From CBDCUC01 sp965222485 (GTDB lineage Bacteria; Pseudomonadota; Alphaproteobacteria; Rhizobiales; Hyphomicrobiaceae): DNA of 64,000 nt. Within the stretch, counting starts at the first letter, position 1, and each line of letters starts with the position of its first letter. The stretch spans positions 1,984,001 to 2,048,000 of the forward strand of contig CBDCUC010000040.1 in NCBI GenBank assembly GCA_965222485.1, read 5' to 3'. The position numbers were made by a program, and so were the translations under genes. The notes beneath the pieces are model-generated. The model had not been told where the DNA came from, ran no database searches, and saw only the letters and a list, made by a program, of their open reading frames with translations. Shown here one piece after another: positions 61,486 to 64,000 of the stretch.

Positions 61486-62742
61486 TCACGTTCTTATCAT
61501 CATACCGTCGGCGAGAGACTGTTTGTAGGCCCGCCAGGCGGGCAGAAACCCCGCCACAAGGCCGCCGCCCAGTATCAGGGCAAGGTGCGATAGCTCCGTC
61601 AGAGATGGGGGATTGATGTCGATATACAATCCGTAGGCGGTGTCGATGATGGGTCTAGCTGCAAAAAGTATTGCATAAATGGCGATCGTTCCCAGCAAGA
61701 CCCCCAACATCGTCAGGATGAAAGCTTCGGATACTAGAAGGGACAGGATTGTGCGGGGCCCTGCGCCAACGGAGCGCAGAATGGCGATTTCCCGGCGGCG
61801 TTCGTTTAGCGTCGCAAGGATCATGGTCAGCATGCCGAGCAGCGCCGTGATGACGACCATGGCGCTTACCGCGCGCAATGCCGTCTCGGCCGTTGCGACC
61901 AAGGACCACAACTCATGCAGTGCCACGCCGGGCAGGACGGCAGATAACGGTTCAGCGCGGTATGTGTTGACAAAGCGCTGGAACTTGAAGATGTCGAGGC
62001 GTGACTTGAGACCAACCAGTGCGGCAGTGACGGCTTTGGGCTTCAAGTCCATGGCGCGGATGGTCTCGACTGAGGTCATTTGTCCCGGCATGCGCGCACC
62101 GCCCTGCCAGTCGACATGGATAGCCTCAATGGCTTCCAGGCTGACGTGTAATGTGCGGTCTACCGGGGTGCCTGTCTTTTTCAAGATGCCGCCAACCCGG
62201 AACGGTGCGTCCTCGTGTTTTGCACCGATCCGACCCACGCCATGCGAGACGACCACGCGATCGCCGAGACTGTAGCTGAGGGTCTCGGCGACATCTGCAC
62301 CGATCACCACATCAAACAAATCTTGAAACGGAACTCCTTGCGCGAAGGCAAGACCCTGGTCGCGCCGGTATCGGTAGCGGGTGAAGTAGTCCCTGGTTGT
62401 TCCCAGAACACGGAAACCGCGATGGCTGTCGCCAAGTGATAATGGAACGATCCAATCGACCTCAGGGCGGGAAGCCAGGTCGTTGAAGCTGCGCCATGTA
62501 ACGTTATTGGTGGCATTGCCAATGCGGAAAACAGAATAGAGAAGAAGCTGGATGTTGCCGCTCCGCGCACCGACCACGAGATCGGTGCCGGAGATTGTGT
62601 TGGCGAAACTGGCGCGTGCTCCGTTGCGGATCTTTTCTACACCCAACAGCAACATAACGCTGACGGCGATCGCGAGAACGGTCAGCAGGGCCGTCAACCA
62701 GCGGTTCTGCAACGATTGCAGAGCAAGGCGCAAAACGGTCAT
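61486..62742 (-). CDS. ABC transporter permease, FtsX/MacB family
   Basis: A 418-residue permease with one membrane helix near the N-terminus (WLTALLTVLAIAVSVMLLLG), a large periplasmic domain (~45-270) and three helices near the C-terminus. The FtsX-type cytoplasmic motif ERRREIAILRSVGAGPRTIL lies between the last helices. It overlaps the ATPase gene by 4 bp. In this context it probably moves or senses a zinc-related or lipoprotein substrate; this is inference. Confidence 0.9.
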   Translation of the reverse strand: MTVLRLALQSLQNRWLTALLTVLAIAVSVMLLLGVEKIRNGARASFANTISGTDLVVGARSGNIQLLLYSVFRIGNATNNVTWRSFNDLASRPEVDWIVPLSLGDSHRGFRVLGTTRDYFTRYRYRRDQGLAFAQGVPFQDLFDVVIGADVAETLSYSLGDRVVVSHGVGRIGAKHEDAPFRVGGILKKTGTPVDRTLHVSLEAIEAIHVDWQGGARMPGQMTSVETIRAMDLKPKAVTAALVGLKSRLDIFKFQRFVNTYRAEPLSAVLPGVALHELWSLVATAETALRAVSAMVVITALLGMLTMILATLNERRREIAILRSVGAGPRTILSLLVSEAFILTMLGVLLGTIAIYAILFAARPIIDTAYGLYIDINPPSLTELSHLALILGGGLVAGFLPAWRAYKQSLADGMMIRT

Positions 62743-63476
62743 GTCGTTTTATCCTCTGCAACTATCTCATTGAGATTTAGAACGCGATCGAATCTGGGTG
62801 CGAATCCGCTGTCGTGGCTCACCATGATCAGTGAGGATTTGGTCTCTTCGATTTGTGCGAACAGAAGATCGAGAAACCTTGTTTGGTGGTCGCGATCGAG
62901 CGCCGATGTCGGTTCGTCGGCAATTATGATCTCTGGGGCGCCGATGAGCGCGCGTGCTGCTGCAACCCGTTGCTGCTGACCTACGCTCAGTGCAGATGTG
63001 CGCGCATCGATGAGTTCGTCTTCAAGCCCGAGTGCGCGCAGGAGACGGCGGGCTTCTTCGTGCACGCTGTGATTGCGCGATGCGTGTGTGTTCCGGTCAG
63101 GTGCGAAGCTCAAGGGCAAAACCACGTTGTCGATCACTGCACCATAGGGGAGTAGGTTGAACATTTGGAAGATGATTCCGAAGTGTTCTGCCCGGAAACG
63201 GTCGCGTGCGGCCGACGACATTTCAGTGGTGTCTCGACCCAGGACTTTGATGCTGCCGGAAGCAGGTGTGACGATGCCGGCAAGCAGACTGAGGAGCGTG
63301 GATTTGCCGCTTCCTGATGGTCCCAGCAGGAGAAGGCGTTCGTTCTTGTCGACACGAAAGTCCGCAATGTTTAATGCAAATGTGCGCGCGCCAGACCACG
63401 TGAAGTGTACGTCACGCAGGTGTACGCAGTCTTGCGATGAAACAGACGATCCTTTCGGAGGTATTTTTGAGCTCAC
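62739..63476 (-). CDS. ABC transporter ATP-binding protein (MacB/LolD-like)
   Basis: A 245-residue ATPase. Walker A is LLLGPSGSGKSTLLSLLAG, the Q-loop is FGIIFQMFNLLPY, the signature is LSVGQQQRVAAARAL and Walker B is IIIADEPTSALD. These features and the length are typical of the MacB/LolD group. It is translationally coupled to the permease gene (4-bp overlap) and follows the DUF2796 gene by 27 bp. Confidence 0.93.
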   Translation of the reverse strand: MSSKIPPKGSSVSSQDCVHLRDVHFTWSGARTFALNIADFRVDKNERLLLLGPSGSGKSTLLSLLAGIVTPASGSIKVLGRDTTEMSSAARDRFRAEHFGIIFQMFNLLPYGAVIDNVVLPLSFAPDRNTHASRNHSVHEEARRLLRALGLEDELIDARTSALSVGQQQRVAAARALIGAPEIIIADEPTSALDRDHQTRFLDLLFAQIEETKSSLIMVSHDSGFAPRFDRVLNLNEIVAEDKTT

Positions 63477-63503
63477 GCCCCGTATTCTCCTGCTTGCACA
63501 CTA

Positions 63504-64000
63504 TCAAAATTCGATGCTGGGCTTGTCTCCTGTCGCTTCAACCTGCGTCTGGCCTTTGCTGGTTACGATTGTAACCTTCAGCTCTTTGGCATTGGGAAAA
63601 GTCTTAAAGTAATCCGTCTGGATTGGCGACAATGCCGCAGGGGTTGCGCAATCAAACTTGTAGGTTGCGTGAAACTCCGAATGCTCGGCGTCTTCGTTGT
63701 GCTTCTTATCGTGGTCCTTGTCGTCGTGGCCGTGGTCATCATGGGAGGCGTGATCGTCGTGACCGTCATGCTCATGATCCTCCAGATCCACGTCGACGCT
63801 GGTAAGTTTGCATTTCGCTTCAGAAGGGATTTTGAACAGGTTTGCGGCGTTCGCTAAAGTCTCTTTGGCCTGTTTGACGGCAGCCTTCTGGTCGTCGCTC
63901 TTTGCTTCGTGCTCGAAACCGACAATGTCGGCGCCCGGCGCAATAAGCTCCATCGCAACCTCGTCCTCATCGATCGCGATATTGAGTGTGCCATGACCGT
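63504..64000 (-). CDS. DUF2796 (ZrgA-like) zinc-binding protein, 5' end beyond window
   Basis: The last ~165 residues of a DUF2796 protein. Family features are GHGTLNIAIDEDEVAMEL, then APGADIVGFEHEAKSDDQK. A His/Asp-rich insert follows (HEHDGHDDHASHDDHGHDD and more) and a final domain with KFDCATPAALSPIQTDYFK. In Vibrio and Pseudomonas, related ZrgA-type proteins are zinc-responsive, and the His-rich run should bind zinc. The start and signal peptide are outside the window. It appears first in the leftward DUF2796-ATPase-permease-DUF3299 cluster. Confidence 0.88.
   Translation of the reverse strand, partial: GHGTLNIAIDEDEVAMELIAPGADIVGFEHEAKSDDQKAAVKQAKETLANAANLFKIPSEAKCKLTSVDVDLEDHEHDGHDDHASHDDHGHDDKDHDKKHNEDAEHSEFHATYKFDCATPAALSPIQTDYFKTFPNAKELKVTIVTSKGQTQVEATGDKPSIEF

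Overview
The window looks like a chromosomal segment of an alphaproteobacterium, probably of the order Hyphomicrobiales. Pointers to this are the aerobic cobalamin genes (CobG/CobN type), a PF02530-type porin, the short aa3 oxidase subunit IV, a three-part transhydrogenase (pntAA-pntAB-pntB), and moderately high GC with many GTG/TTG starts. Placement below class level is inference.

Layout. Positions 1-15205 are a cobalamin biosynthesis region. A B12 riboswitch (minus strand, about 10532-10778) heads a leftward operon DUF1636-cobW-cobN-cobG-cobH-cobI-cobJ. cobK lies inverted at its end, and cobL runs off the left edge. cobO and cobQ run rightward, followed by cobD and cobC, which are divergent and share one CATG tetranucleotide as their two start codons. 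Positions 15290-34961 are mostly housekeeping: a small oxidase subunit, transhydrogenase, a secreted zincin, an alpha/beta hydrolase, rpsU, purK-purE, an NtrC-type regulator, an M3 oligopeptidase, prolyl iminopeptidase, a UbiB-like kinase, an acyl-CoA ligase, a PanE-like reductase and a porin.

Positions 35003-43285 are accessory. A TauE/SafE transporter gene is followed by a protein that joins a degenerate nucleotide-cyclase-like domain to a C-terminal TIR domain with its presumed catalytic Glu. A DsbA-like protein, a MarR regulator with three matching operator-like sites, a membrane protein, and several secreted or envelope proteins come next.

Positions 43593-60482 are a discrete island of about 16.8 kb. 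It is bounded by a 44-bp direct repeat (one mismatch) that is the 3' part of a tRNA-Met gene. The intact tRNA is at the right end and an orphan 3' fragment at the left. The island carries a complete type I secretion / giant adhesin system: TolC-like protein, LapB-like ABC exporter, a 2,870-residue RTX adhesin, a small secreted protein, an HlyD-type adaptor and a LapG-like periplasmic cysteine protease. I see no integrase. The adhesin contains seven almost identical 675-bp repeats, the last six arranged as two copies of a 2,025-bp block. The HlyD gene contains an abrupt AT-rich patch.

Positions 60669-64000 are a leftward cluster DUF2796 - ABC ATPase - FtsX-like permease - DUF3299, resembling the zinc-regulated Zrg clusters of other Proteobacteria.

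The most interesting items are the tRNA-bounded adhesin island, the cyclase-like/TIR fusion, the higher-order repeat in the adhesin and the MarR operator set.
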